From: Butyrivibrio sp.
GTDB taxonomy: Bacteria > Bacillota > Clostridia > Lachnospirales > Lachnospiraceae
DNA: 43,858 nucleotides
Direction of reading: 5' to 3'
Assembly (NCBI GenBank): GCA_017446685.1
Contig: JAFSQI010000093.1
Span: 1-43,858, forward strand
Notes under the pieces: generated by a model
What the model was told of the DNA's origin: nothing
What the model saw: the letters and a program-made list of their open reading frames with translations, nothing else
Databases searched by the model: none
Made by a program: the position numbers and the translations under genes
Part shown: positions 16,121 through 25,137 of the stretch, one piece after another
Layout: every line of letters starts with the position of its first letter
Numbering within the stretch: the first letter of the stretch is position 1

Positions 16121-17072
16121 GAAATATTTAAGACGATGTATGGATGCACTTGTCGGACAGACAATATCCAGGGAACAATTTGAAATCATAGCTGTGAATG
16201 ATGGGTCAACTGATTCATCACCTGAAATTTTAAAGGAGTATGAAAAAAACTATCCGGGGATTGTGAGGGTTTTTAACAAATCTAATTCCGGACAGGCTGC
16301 TGCAAGAAATTTTGGTATAGAAAAGGCCAAAGGGGATTATATAGGCTTTGCCGATTCAGATGATTACATAGATGTGACATTATATGAGAAATTATATGAT
16401 CTGGCGCTTAAAGAAGATGCTGATATGGTGGAATGTCATTATCATAGTATGTTGGAAAAAACAGCTCAAGATGATAATCGGGAATATAAGGAAATACGCA
16501 CAAGAGGCACTATCAAAGAGCATGACAGCGTAAGAGAGCTTTTTATTGATCCACAGGTTTCGCCGTGGAACAAACTATACAGAAAGAGCATTCTTACTGA
16601 CAATAATATTTATTTTCCTGAAGGTATGGTATATGAGGATACTTCCTTCTATGTCAAAACACTTCCTTTTATTAAAAAACATGCATATCTTGATGAAAAA
16701 CTTGTTTACTACTGTGTGAGGGAAGGTTCAACTATGACTTCAAATCGCAGAGTTACTGATATTTTTAAAGTTTTTGATGATATTATGGATTTTTATTTAA
16801 GGAAAGGCATATTCAGGGAATATTATAAAGAACTTGAGTATTTTTGTGTGAAGATTGCCTTTTGCAGTAATTTTAGCAGAATCGGAAAAGTTTCCAACGG
16901 ATATATGAGAAAAGAGTTTTTTGATAAAACTTTTGATTTCATTCACAAAAAATTTCCGTATTACAGAAGAAATGAGTACTTCAAAGGAAAAACGGGTATG
17001 TATATAAAATCTGTAAACAGAATGAATTGTGGTTTTTATGCAAAAGTATTATCAAAAACAATGGTTGGATAA
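16086..17072 (+). CDS. GT2 family glycosyltransferase
   Basis: This 328-residue GT-A enzyme begins MVSIVIPVYNTEKYL, the normal start for this family, with IIAVNDGSTDSS and the metal motif FADSDDYID near residue 93. I chose the ATG at 16086, preceded by GGTGGGGAGT, instead of longer open starts at 16068 or 15999 that would lie deep in the kinase gene. It overlaps the kinase gene by 35 bases and is 6 bases before the next glycosyltransferase. Sugar and linkage are unknown. The C-terminal third is basic and aromatic, as in other membrane-associated EpsJ-type transferases. Confidence 0.88.
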   Translation: MVSIVIPVYNTEKYLRRCMDALVGQTISREQFEIIAVNDGSTDSSPEILKEYEKNYPGIVRVFNKSNSGQAAARNFGIEKAKGDYIGFADSDDYIDVTLYEKLYDLALKEDADMVECHYHSMLEKTAQDDNREYKEIRTRGTIKEHDSVRELFIDPQVSPWNKLYRKSILTDNNIYFPEGMVYEDTSFYVKTLPFIKKHAYLDEKLVYYCVREGSTMTSNRRVTDIFKVFDDIMDFYLRKGIFREYYKELEYFCVKIAFCSNFSRIGKVSNGYMRKEFFDKTFDFIHKKFPYYRRNEYFKGKTGMYIKSVNRMNCGFYAKVLSKTMVG

Positions 17073-17078
17073 TAAAGG

Positions 17079-18011
17079 ATGGAACCTGTAATTTCAGTGG
17101 CAATTGCTACTTACAATGGTGAAAAGTATATATTAGAGCAGCTTGAGTCAATATTGTCACAAACCAAAGAAGTTTCTGAGATAGTGATTACAGATGACAG
17201 GTCATCTGATAATACTGCCGAAGTTATAAGGAGTTTTATCAGCGAAAGAGGGCTGGATGGTCTTGTGAGTTTTTCTGTTAATGAGAAAAACCTGGGCTAC
17301 GGCTCTAATTTTATGAGAGCACTTAATAAAACAAGAGGTGATTTTGTTTTTTTCTGTGATCAGGATGATGTATGGATGCCTACAAGAGTCAGGGACATGC
17401 TTAACATAATGGAAAGTAATCCTGAAATTGGGCTTTTGGGATCAGAGTTTGAGTCATTTAAGAGTTCAGCGGATGCACCTGATGTACCTGCATGGGAATT
17501 AAGAAAGTTTACAGATGATGGCAGTGTACAAAAAATGGTATTTAACTCTCATAATATTTTTATAGGCTGTCAGGGCTGTACTATGCTTATGAGAAGAGAG
17601 TTTCTGGAGCAGATAAAGAATTACTGGTATGAAGGGTGGGCGCATGACGAATATGTATGGAAACTTGCGCTTGCCATGGATAAGCTTTACTTTTATCACA
17701 AAGTCACTCTAAAGAGAAGGCTTCATTCCGGAAATGTAACTCTTCATAAGGAGCATCAGAAGAATAAAAGATTAAAGTATCTTAAAGATTTGAAAAAGAG
17801 TCATGAAAAGACATTGGAATATATAGTTAACTGTAATGGCAGTAATTACAGGAGAAATCTTTTAAAAAGACATATTAGAGCTACAGAACTTAGAATTGAG
17901 CTTATCGAAAAAGGTAAGCTGGTAAATGCGTTTGTTTTGTTGGGGTATTTGGACTGTTATCATAAAAAAAGGTCCGTTCCGGTTGAACTGCTTATGGCAG
18001 TAAGAGGATAA
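17079..18011 (+). CDS. GT2 family glycosyltransferase (rhamnosyltransferase-like)
   Basis: This 310-residue enzyme has ISVAIATYNGEKYILEQLESILSQT at the N-terminus, IVITDDRSSDNT near residue 36 and FFCDQDDVWMP near residue 88. The DQDDVW form is typical of the rhamnosyltransferase-like branch of GT2, but the sugar is not proven. A later WAHDEYVW motif probably holds the catalytic acid region. Spacing to neighbours is 6 and 4 bases. AAAGG abuts the ATG, an unusually short spacing, so translation is probably coupled to the previous gene. Confidence 0.88.
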   Translation: MEPVISVAIATYNGEKYILEQLESILSQTKEVSEIVITDDRSSDNTAEVIRSFISERGLDGLVSFSVNEKNLGYGSNFMRALNKTRGDFVFFCDQDDVWMPTRVRDMLNIMESNPEIGLLGSEFESFKSSADAPDVPAWELRKFTDDGSVQKMVFNSHNIFIGCQGCTMLMRREFLEQIKNYWYEGWAHDEYVWKLALAMDKLYFYHKVTLKRRLHSGNVTLHKEHQKNKRLKYLKDLKKSHEKTLEYIVNCNGSNYRRNLLKRHIRATELRIELIEKGKLVNAFVLLGYLDCYHKKRSVPVELLMAVRG

Positions 18012-18015
18012 AGAT

Positions 18016-19389
18016 TTGCAGGCTATAACAGAAAATACAAGTAAATATTTTAAAGCTCCGAGGGAAAAAGTTATATTTTATCGTTGTGCAGTAGTATATA
18101 TATTTGCACTTTACATTATGCCACAGTATTTTGGTATTCCAAATCCTATTTTTGATCTTACTGCTGTCAGAATAATGATAATTGTGTTGTTAGGGCTGAT
18201 AGTGTGCGATTATGGGCGATTTAGAAGCTTTAACAGCCTGTTTTTAAAGGAAAAAGCTGCAATAGCGCTTTTGCCATATTTATTTGTGCTTGCGTATACC
18301 ATGTTTTTTAGAGCGGATATAAATGCTTTTTTAAATCCATTTATAGAGATATTAGAAATGTTTCTTATGGTATACGTCATAAAAGACAGTCTGGGAACGG
18401 ATAAAGTTATAAAAATGGTTACCGCATTTATTTATGCGCTGGTAATACTCGGAATAATTGAATTTTTTATCAAGGTTTCTCCGTTTTCCTTTATGGTTAA
18501 TCTTGAGGGAGTATATACCGGAGTATTTATAAGAGGCGGTCATTACAGAGTTATGAGTAATTGTGTGCATTCGCTTGGATACGGACTGCTTCTTACAACA
18601 GCTATGCCATTTTCGGGATATGATGTAAAAAACGGAGAGTACAATATCTTAAGACGTCCTTTACTTCTTATAGGTATTATTGTGAATATTTTTATGACAG
18701 GTTCACGTTCTACGCTGGGAATAATGTTTTTGGAATTATTCTTGATGTTCGTGATATCTGAAAAAAAATATCTGAAAAATAATACACTTATTCTGACAGC
18801 ATGCGTGGTCAGTTTTGCACTGTTTACTTTTCTGGCGCAAAAGACATCTATTGGAAATTATATTTTGCTTCAGCTTACAAGCGTTATAGATTCTATTTTT
18901 GATACAAAACTGGCTGAGAATTTTGGATCAAGTTCTATTTCCATGTCAAGCAGCACAGCATACAGGCATTATCTTTATAATATTTTCAGTGTGTCCTGGC
19001 TTAATCCTATTGTGGGAATTGGGAGAAAGAGATCTTTTCATGCAATGGTAAATGGTGTGCTGATAAGATCTGTTGATAATTTTTATATTGCAGAATATAT
19101 AAGATATGCTTATCCGGGAATGATAGCATATATCTTTTTCCTTCTGTTCATGTTAGGTAGCATGTTAAGGGATATTTTTATCACAAAATCATCTCTTATT
19201 AAAGCTCTTTTTGTAGGAGCATTTTGTTACGTGATGCATTTAACTGTTGTAGATTCACTGCAGACACTTAAATATTTATATGTTCTTTTTGCAATTTACA
19301 TTTGCTGTGACAAGGAGAAAAAACTACCAGAAGTTGAAGAAATCAGCTTATATAGAGGAAAAAGGAAATCAAAATATGCCAGGAAGTGA
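18016..19389 (+). CDS. wzy: Wzy-like polysaccharide polymerase
   Basis: This 457-residue integral membrane protein has about ten to twelve hydrophobic segments spread over residues 25-425 and a large loop in the second half (about 275-335) containing SSSISMSSSTAYRHYLY and GIGRKRSF. A TGSRSTLG motif near residue 233 resembles O-antigen polymerase/ligase proteins. It should join lipid-linked repeat units on the outer face after Wzx flipping. The start is a TTG with AAGAGGA upstream. It overlaps the next gene by 14 bases. The assignment rests on topology and context, as Wzy proteins are poorly conserved. Confidence 0.75.
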   Translation: MQAITENTSKYFKAPREKVIFYRCAVVYIFALYIMPQYFGIPNPIFDLTAVRIMIIVLLGLIVCDYGRFRSFNSLFLKEKAAIALLPYLFVLAYTMFFRADINAFLNPFIEILEMFLMVYVIKDSLGTDKVIKMVTAFIYALVILGIIEFFIKVSPFSFMVNLEGVYTGVFIRGGHYRVMSNCVHSLGYGLLLTTAMPFSGYDVKNGEYNILRRPLLLIGIIVNIFMTGSRSTLGIMFLELFLMFVISEKKYLKNNTLILTACVVSFALFTFLAQKTSIGNYILLQLTSVIDSIFDTKLAENFGSSSISMSSSTAYRHYLYNIFSVSWLNPIVGIGRKRSFHAMVNGVLIRSVDNFYIAEYIRYAYPGMIAYIFFLLFMLGSMLRDIFITKSSLIKALFVGAFCYVMHLTVVDSLQTLKYLYVLFAIYICCDKEKKLPEVEEISLYRGKRKSKYARK

Positions 19390-20323
19390 TAAAAAAATTG
19401 TCAATAGAATAAAGGACAGGATGCTTCTTGGAACTATATATGATCAGCTTATGCTAAAGCTTAGGTACAATGATGAAAAGACTCATTTTCTTTATTCTGT
19501 AATGGCTGGTCAGAAGCATAGAATGATTTATTATAAGCGACTGAAAAATAGATATCTTTCTAAAGCAACTTCAGACTGTCCATGGGAAAAGCTTCCTAAG
19601 ACTGATAATAAAGATACTGTATTTGTTATGTGGCTTCAAGGAATTGAAAACGCTCCTGAAATAGTCAGAAAATGTATCGACAGCCAAAAGAGAGCACTTC
19701 CTGATAAGAAGTTTGTAATTATAGATTCTGAAAACTATAGGGAATATGTGAGGCTTCCGGACTATGTTATATCAAAATGGGAAAAGGGAATAATAGGAAA
19801 CGCACATTTTAGCGATCTTATAAGAAATGAGCTTTTGATAAAATATGGAGGCTTTTGGATAGATGCAACAGTTTTCATGACAGATAATGAAATTGTTTCT
19901 TATGCACAGCGGTATCCTTTTTTTATGTTTAGTTTTTATTATTTTGGGTTTAATCCTGAAATAATGGAGCTTAATAACTGGTTTATTTATAGTTGTTCCA
20001 ATAATAATATGCTTTGTCTTTTACAAAAAATGCTTTATATGTATTGGGAGGATTATGACAGAGCAATAAATTATTATATTTATCAGATTTTTGAAACTAT
20101 AGTCAATGAGTTTTATGAAGAGGAGTATAGGGCTATTCCTATACTAAGCCAGGCTCAGAGCCATGTTCTTGCTACATATATTTATGATGATTTTGACAAA
20201 GAAAAATATGAGTTTTTGAAAAAGACATGTGGAGTCCATAAGCTCAGCACCGGATTTGACGCGGATAAGCTCTGTAGAAAGGGATCGTTTTATGACGTTG
20301 TCATCAATCAGGGAAACTACTGA
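19376..20323 (+). CDS. Capsular polysaccharide synthesis glycosyltransferase (Caps_synth, PF05704)
   Basis: The 315-residue product carries the Caps_synth core: VFVMWLQGIENAPEIVRKCIDS near residue 80, a HFSDLIRNELLIKYGGFWIDATVF stretch near residues 143-165, and an aromatic C-terminal half. The YGGFWIDAT motif parallels the DXD region of GT32-like enzymes. I chose the ATG at 19376 (AAAGGA upstream) over a longer frame open from 19280 that would lie inside the polymerase gene. It ends inside the next gene, which overlaps it by 32 bases. It probably adds one sugar of the repeat unit. Confidence 0.85.
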   Translation: MPGSDKKIVNRIKDRMLLGTIYDQLMLKLRYNDEKTHFLYSVMAGQKHRMIYYKRLKNRYLSKATSDCPWEKLPKTDNKDTVFVMWLQGIENAPEIVRKCIDSQKRALPDKKFVIIDSENYREYVRLPDYVISKWEKGIIGNAHFSDLIRNELLIKYGGFWIDATVFMTDNEIVSYAQRYPFFMFSFYYFGFNPEIMELNNWFIYSCSNNNMLCLLQKMLYMYWEDYDRAINYYIYQIFETIVNEFYEEEYRAIPILSQAQSHVLATYIYDDFDKEKYEFLKKTCGVHKLSTGFDADKLCRKGSFYDVVINQGNY

Positions 20324-21203
20324 CAAGAAAGTAATAGAAAAGATATTGCCGGAGGAAGGAAAACTCATTCCTAAAATCATTCATTACTGCTGGTTTGGGA
20401 AAAAACCTCTTCCGGATAATTTGAAAAAATGCCTTGAAACCTGGGAAAAGTTGGAAGGCTATACCATTATGAGATGGGATGAATCAAACTGTAGTTTTGA
20501 TGAGAATGAATTTGTCAGAAAAACTTACAGAGACAGACAACTTGGCTTTATTGGCGATTATTACAGACTTAAGGCGGTATATGAGTACGGTGGTATTTAT
20601 CTTGATACTGATGTCAAGATAAACAGAAGCTTTGATGAGCTTTTAAAACACAAAATGTTTCTTAATTACATATTCGACTGTTCTGTTGGTACGGCAATAA
20701 TTGGTGCACAAAAGAATAATCCGCTGGTCAAAGGCCTTTTGGATATGTATGATAAGACAAAATTCGCAGATGAGAAAATAAATTCATCAGATACGGACAA
20801 AGTCTTTGAGTGGAGCAATGGGGAACTGTTGGTTCACGGTTATGCAACAAGTAATTATTACTATACCTATTATATTTTAAAGAATTATCCTGATTTTAAA
20901 CTGGGTAATCATTATCAGGATATGGGGGATTTTGTAATATATCCCAAAGAGCTTTTTGAAATCGGTTCATTAACAGGAAGACATTATGCAGTTCATTTGT
21001 GTTCGGGTGAATGGAGAGAAAAAGAAGTAAATTCTTTTTCTGTAAAGGATATCTTAAAAAAATTACTCATAAAGAATCAGAGTGCTTATGATTTTATTCA
21101 GATATTGATAAGAAAGCAAAGATACAGGCATCTAAACAAAGGAATCCCTTTTTATCCGTATTACATTGCGCAAAAAAAGGGTATTACGGAGGTAGAACTG
21201 TAA
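20292..21203 (+). CDS. GT32-type glycosyltransferase (Gly_transf_sug)
   Basis: This 303-residue product has the OCH1/GT32 pattern: IPKIIHYCWFGKKPLPDNLKKCLETW near residue 24, then GFIGDYYRLKAVYEYGGIYLDTDVKI, with DTD as the nucleotide-sugar DXD motif near residue 110. The C-terminal HLCSGEW is also typical. The ATG at 20292 has AAAGGGA seven bases upstream and overlaps the previous stop by 32 bases; a longer frame from 20229 lacks this support. GT32 and Caps_synth enzymes often occur together in Gram-positive capsule loci. Confidence 0.9.
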   Translation: MTLSSIRETTDKKVIEKILPEEGKLIPKIIHYCWFGKKPLPDNLKKCLETWEKLEGYTIMRWDESNCSFDENEFVRKTYRDRQLGFIGDYYRLKAVYEYGGIYLDTDVKINRSFDELLKHKMFLNYIFDCSVGTAIIGAQKNNPLVKGLLDMYDKTKFADEKINSSDTDKVFEWSNGELLVHGYATSNYYYTYYILKNYPDFKLGNHYQDMGDFVIYPKELFEIGSLTGRHYAVHLCSGEWREKEVNSFSVKDILKKLLIKNQSAYDFIQILIRKQRYRHLNKGIPFYPYYIAQKKGITEVEL

Positions 21204-21206
21204 AGA

Positions 21207-21782
21207 ATGCAAAAATACTATTTGACTGTTTTTAAACAGATAATTATACAGGAAACCAGCGGAATATATTTATCAAGCGTGGAATTATGGATTATTATGT
21301 CAGCAATTATAACTCTGATAATGTGGTTCATTGTTCATAAAAGGCAGAATTATGCGCTGATTAAGCTTTTCCATTTCTTTTTGACCATAGTTTATGTTGG
21401 AGTAATATTATTCCTGACAATATTCAGACGTGAACCGGGGTCGAAATCGGGAGCTGTCTATACTGAGATTTATCTGGGATTTGGATTAAAAGGCATATAC
21501 AGCCCCAGAGTAGCAGTGTACAGCATTTTAAATATAGCATTGTTTGTGCCATGGGGCATACTTTTATATCTGTACAGAGTAAAAGATAATATTTTCAAGG
21601 GTATAGTCATGACAACACTTCTTGGTTTCTTATGTAGTTTTTGTATAGAGTTTACACAGAAGATGACTAAGACTGGCCTTTTTGAGATGACTGATATAAC
21701 AACGAATACTATGGGAGCTTTTATTGGAGCAACATTTACAGCTCTTATATATGTAATTATTAAAGGATTAAAGAAACAATGA
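21207..21782 (+). CDS. VanZ family membrane protein
   Basis: This 191-residue protein has about four to five membrane segments and the VanZ signature: FLTIFRRE, NIALFVPWGILL at about 110-121 and CIEFTQKMTKTGLFEMTDITTNTMGAFIGA near the C-terminus. VanZ proteins are linked with low-level teicoplanin resistance and with cell-surface glycan metabolism, but their activity is not established. It overlaps the CotH-like gene by 4 bases (ATGA), so the two are likely translated together. Confidence 0.88.
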   Translation: MQKYYLTVFKQIIIQETSGIYLSSVELWIIMSAIITLIMWFIVHKRQNYALIKLFHFFLTIVYVGVILFLTIFRREPGSKSGAVYTEIYLGFGLKGIYSPRVAVYSILNIALFVPWGILLYLYRVKDNIFKGIVMTTLLGFLCSFCIEFTQKMTKTGLFEMTDITTNTMGAFIGATFTALIYVIIKGLKKQ

Positions 21783-23956
21783 AAAAAGACGGTAGTAACA
21801 ATAAAACAAATATAAAAGATGTAATTATAGTTTTTTTGTCTATTGCAGCTCTTTTGATGCTGATAGTAATAATTTTGATGTCAAATAAAAAAGACAGGAC
21901 TGTATCGGAGGCACTTGCAAATGACAGCATGATGTCCTCGGATGATCTGGCTGTGGCTTTAAATGACAGCACTTCGATGTATCTGGAATTTACAGAGTTT
22001 AATGCTGATAAGTGGGTTGAAATCCATAATACAGGAATGGATCTTTTGGACATTTCCGGAATGAAGATTTATGTTGACGGAAAAGAGTGTGGAAGTGTAG
22101 AAAATGGAGTGTCTTTGGCTAAAGATGAATACTATGCCATAGATATAAATGAGAATCCGGGAAATACAGATAAAAATGTGGTTTCTCTATTGAATCAAAG
22201 TGGAAAGAAGGTAAAGTCTTTTCTTGTTCCAAAGCTTGCGCCTTCACAGAGTTATGGATTAGCGGACAGTGGTGCAAATATATGGGGGTATATCACTTCT
22301 TCAAAGAACTCAGCAAACAGTAAAAATGAAGTTGAATATGTGACCTACGACGGAATTTCTTTTTCTGCTCCCGGAGGATTTTACGATGAGTCATTTAGTC
22401 TGATACTTCAGGCAAAAGAAAATGTGAAGATTTACTATACCACAGATGGAACTACACCTACGACTGATTCAACACTTTATGAAAATGGCATAAAGATTTC
22501 CAACAAGTCAGGGACAGGATATAAATATGCGGCATTAGCTCTTGGCTATAAAAAAGGAACCAATTATTTCCCAAATTCAGTGGATACAGGGATGGTTATA
22601 AGAGCTATAGCTGTAAATAGCGCCGGAGAGACAGTAGCGGAGGCTACACAGAGTTATTTTATCGGACTTACAAGAGATACTGATTACTATAATGTTCCGG
22701 TACTTTCTATTACAACAGATCCGTCAAATCTTTTTGACTATGAAAGCGGAATCTATGTTGGCGGTAAGAGCTATGAAGATGCGCTTATACAGGGAATTAC
22801 ATCAGGCTATGGCAACTATTTCAACAAGTGGACCAAAGAGGCCAATATTGAGTATTATGAACCGGACAAGGGTAAATCATTCGAGGCAGAAGCTGAGATT
22901 CAGATAAGCCCGGATATTGAAGCAACTGATAAACAAAAAAATCTCATTCTAACTGTTAAGGATGAGTCATATGTTTCTTATTTTGGATCTTCAATTCTGG
23001 ATTATATTTCAGGAGCAGGAATTCTAAATGTATTTCAGGAGGGAGAAGATAATAAAATAAAACTTAGAAATTATCTGATCAATTCGATTGTGGCAGATAC
23101 AAGTGTCGGAGCGATGGATGCGCAGGCATGTGCGGTTTTTATTGATGGAGAGTATTTTGGGCTATATTCTATGAGATCTGTATATGATGCTGAATATGTT
23201 GCCCGTCGCTATAATGTATCCGGAGATAATGTGAATGTTCGATTTAATAGCATTTACAATGAGGCTTTCAGTAAGTTTTATGAATATGTGACTACTACAG
23301 ATTTTTCGGTAAAAGAGAACTATGAAAGCTTAAAGAAAAAACTGGATGTGGAAAACTATGCTGAATATATATGTATCAACATGTTTTTTGGCAATGCGTC
23401 GTTTTATCCGTATCAGGGTACTGCCTGGAGATCGATAAATACAAATCCGGATAACGAATATGAGGATGGAAGATGGAGATTTCTTTTGCCGGATCTGTCA
23501 GAGACTATGGGGCTTGATGCTTTACAGTCAACAACCATAAATACATTTCTTCAAAGAAGTGTTCAGAGCGATTTAATGTTTCAATCGATGCTTATGAGCG
23601 ATGAATTTTGTGAGACTCTTGAGAGTACAATGCAGAGGCTGATAAAAGAGAACTTTGCTGAGGAAAAGTGGAAGAGCGAGCTTGAAGAATTGACCTCGCT
23701 ACTTAAGAAACCGGTTAAAGCATCATATAAAAGATTTTATGGTGTGATGGAGGATACTTCATATGATTCGGCTGTTGGTATAATTGAAGGATTCTTGTCA
23801 CAACGCGGTGAGTATATTATGAAATATACGACTGAGCTTGCAGAAAAAGGAGGAGATCTTACAACCGCCAGAAAGATTCTTAGTGAAGAAGCGGAAAAGA
23901 AGGTTGAAAATAAGCAGGAGGACAGTACTGAGGCTGATTCTTCACAGAACCAGTAA
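21779..23956 (+). CDS. CotH-like protein with lamin-tail and chitobiase-C-type domains, divergent active site
   Basis: A 725-residue surface protein with one membrane anchor (about 13-34), a lamin-tail-like domain at about 66-150 (FTEFNADKWVEIHNTG), a chitobiase C-terminal beta domain at about 196-295 (VKIYYTTDGTTPT), and a CotH region at about 305-690. CotH kinases phosphorylate proteins using ATP. Here key elements differ from the usual pattern: the N-x-D segment reads GNASF (538-542), the final DxD reads PDLSETMG with Ser574 for the second Asp, and the early G-x-SR..K element is not recognisable. It may be inactive or use another substrate. The tail is Glu/Lys-rich. Confidence 0.75.
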   Translation: MKKDGSNNKTNIKDVIIVFLSIAALLMLIVIILMSNKKDRTVSEALANDSMMSSDDLAVALNDSTSMYLEFTEFNADKWVEIHNTGMDLLDISGMKIYVDGKECGSVENGVSLAKDEYYAIDINENPGNTDKNVVSLLNQSGKKVKSFLVPKLAPSQSYGLADSGANIWGYITSSKNSANSKNEVEYVTYDGISFSAPGGFYDESFSLILQAKENVKIYYTTDGTTPTTDSTLYENGIKISNKSGTGYKYAALALGYKKGTNYFPNSVDTGMVIRAIAVNSAGETVAEATQSYFIGLTRDTDYYNVPVLSITTDPSNLFDYESGIYVGGKSYEDALIQGITSGYGNYFNKWTKEANIEYYEPDKGKSFEAEAEIQISPDIEATDKQKNLILTVKDESYVSYFGSSILDYISGAGILNVFQEGEDNKIKLRNYLINSIVADTSVGAMDAQACAVFIDGEYFGLYSMRSVYDAEYVARRYNVSGDNVNVRFNSIYNEAFSKFYEYVTTTDFSVKENYESLKKKLDVENYAEYICINMFFGNASFYPYQGTAWRSINTNPDNEYEDGRWRFLLPDLSETMGLDALQSTTINTFLQRSVQSDLMFQSMLMSDEFCETLESTMQRLIKENFAEEKWKSELEELTSLLKKPVKASYKRFYGVMEDTSYDSAVGIIEGFLSQRGEYIMKYTTELAEKGGDLTTARKILSEEAEKKVENKQEDSTEADSSQNQ

Positions 23957-23976
23957 TAGTTGCATAGGGAAATTTG

Positions 23977-25137
23977 ATGGAAAAAGTAGTTTTTAGAACT
24001 TATTTACGAGAACTAATCACAGCCTCCTTTGAGAATAGATGTCCGAGCCCCTTACCTGATGGTATAACCACTGATATGATCATTGATGTGGCTAGAAGTA
24101 ATCATATGTTCAAGATGCTTTTAGAGTCGCTCATTAAGATTTCAGATGACAAAGAAAAAGTTGAGAAAATGCAACATATTTTAAAAATTTCACAGCATAA
24201 GGCTTTTTTTCAGAACATTGAAATTAGAATGATATCGCAGGCACTTGAGAATAATGGTATAAAGCATCAGATTTTAAAGGGCGGTGTACTTCGTTTTATG
24301 TATCCTGCTCCTGAATACAGAGAAATGAGTGATATTGATATCGTCGTGTATGATGATAGTCTGGAAAAGACCACGTCAGTTATGGAAGGTATCGGCTATG
24401 TCAATAAAGGTCTTATTAAGCATCATGCGATATTAAAAAAAAGAAACGGCGTTATTGCTGAAATACACTGGTGCTTATATGACAGGAATGTAGATAGAAG
24501 CCAGTATATTTACTACAAGGATACTTTCAGATCAAAGCTTTCAAAAGGAAAAAACTATACATATGAGTTTGGAAAAGAAGATTTTTATATTTATATGATT
24601 TCTCATATGGCAAAGCACTTCTTTGAGACAGGATGTGGAATACGTAATCTTGTTGATATTTACATATATTGGACTCGTTTTGAAAAAGATATGGACAAGG
24701 AATATTTGTCGGATGAGCTTAAAAAGTGCGGCACATTTGTCTTTGAAAAAAAGATGAGAGAGCTCTCTTTTATCTGGATGGAGCAAAAAGAATGTCCGGA
24801 GTTTTTTGAGAATCTTTTTTCTTACATGCTGGATAGTGGTATTTATGGAAAAAGTGAAAATGGAATCTGGAGCCAGCTTGCAAAAGAAACTGTCGATGGC
24901 AGCAGCAATCTGAAGATGCACTATTATTTTCCTTCTTTGAAATTTATGAGGGAAAAATATCAATGGCTTGAAAAAATGCCTTTTCTTCTGCCTGTTGCCT
25001 GGGGAGTCAGAGGAATATGCGGTATGTTCAGCAGGCAGTCCAGAGAGCACAAAAAAGAGTTTACAGGTGCAGATGCGGTGAAAACTAAGGAAATGTTGGA
25101 TATTTATCATGGATTACAACTTGATTTCAGAAGATGA
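23977..25137 (+). CDS. NTP_transf_5 family nucleotidyltransferase
   Basis: This 386-residue protein has the minimal nucleotidyltransferase core of PF14907: HQILKGGVLRFMYPAPEYREMSDIDIVV at about residues 90-117, where the KGG helix and the D-x-D of SDIDIVV are the nucleotide and metal sites. EIHWCLYDR supplies a third acidic residue. Family members occur in lasso-peptide clusters and polysaccharide loci; their targets are mostly unknown. The start at ATG 23977 has AGGGA upstream; a TTG one codon earlier is possible. It overlaps the Stealth gene by 4 bases, which suggests linked function. Confidence 0.82.
   Translation: MEKVVFRTYLRELITASFENRCPSPLPDGITTDMIIDVARSNHMFKMLLESLIKISDDKEKVEKMQHILKISQHKAFFQNIEIRMISQALENNGIKHQILKGGVLRFMYPAPEYREMSDIDIVVYDDSLEKTTSVMEGIGYVNKGLIKHHAILKKRNGVIAEIHWCLYDRNVDRSQYIYYKDTFRSKLSKGKNYTYEFGKEDFYIYMISHMAKHFFETGCGIRNLVDIYIYWTRFEKDMDKEYLSDELKKCGTFVFEKKMRELSFIWMEQKECPEFFENLFSYMLDSGIYGKSENGIWSQLAKETVDGSSNLKMHYYFPSLKFMREKYQWLEKMPFLLPVAWGVRGICGMFSRQSREHKKEFTGADAVKTKEMLDIYHGLQLDFRR

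Noticed and set aside
24541-25110. Antisense open frame of about 189 codons inside the nucleotidyltransferase gene
   Set aside because: It shadows a gene with recognisable nucleotidyltransferase motifs and has no start signal of its own.
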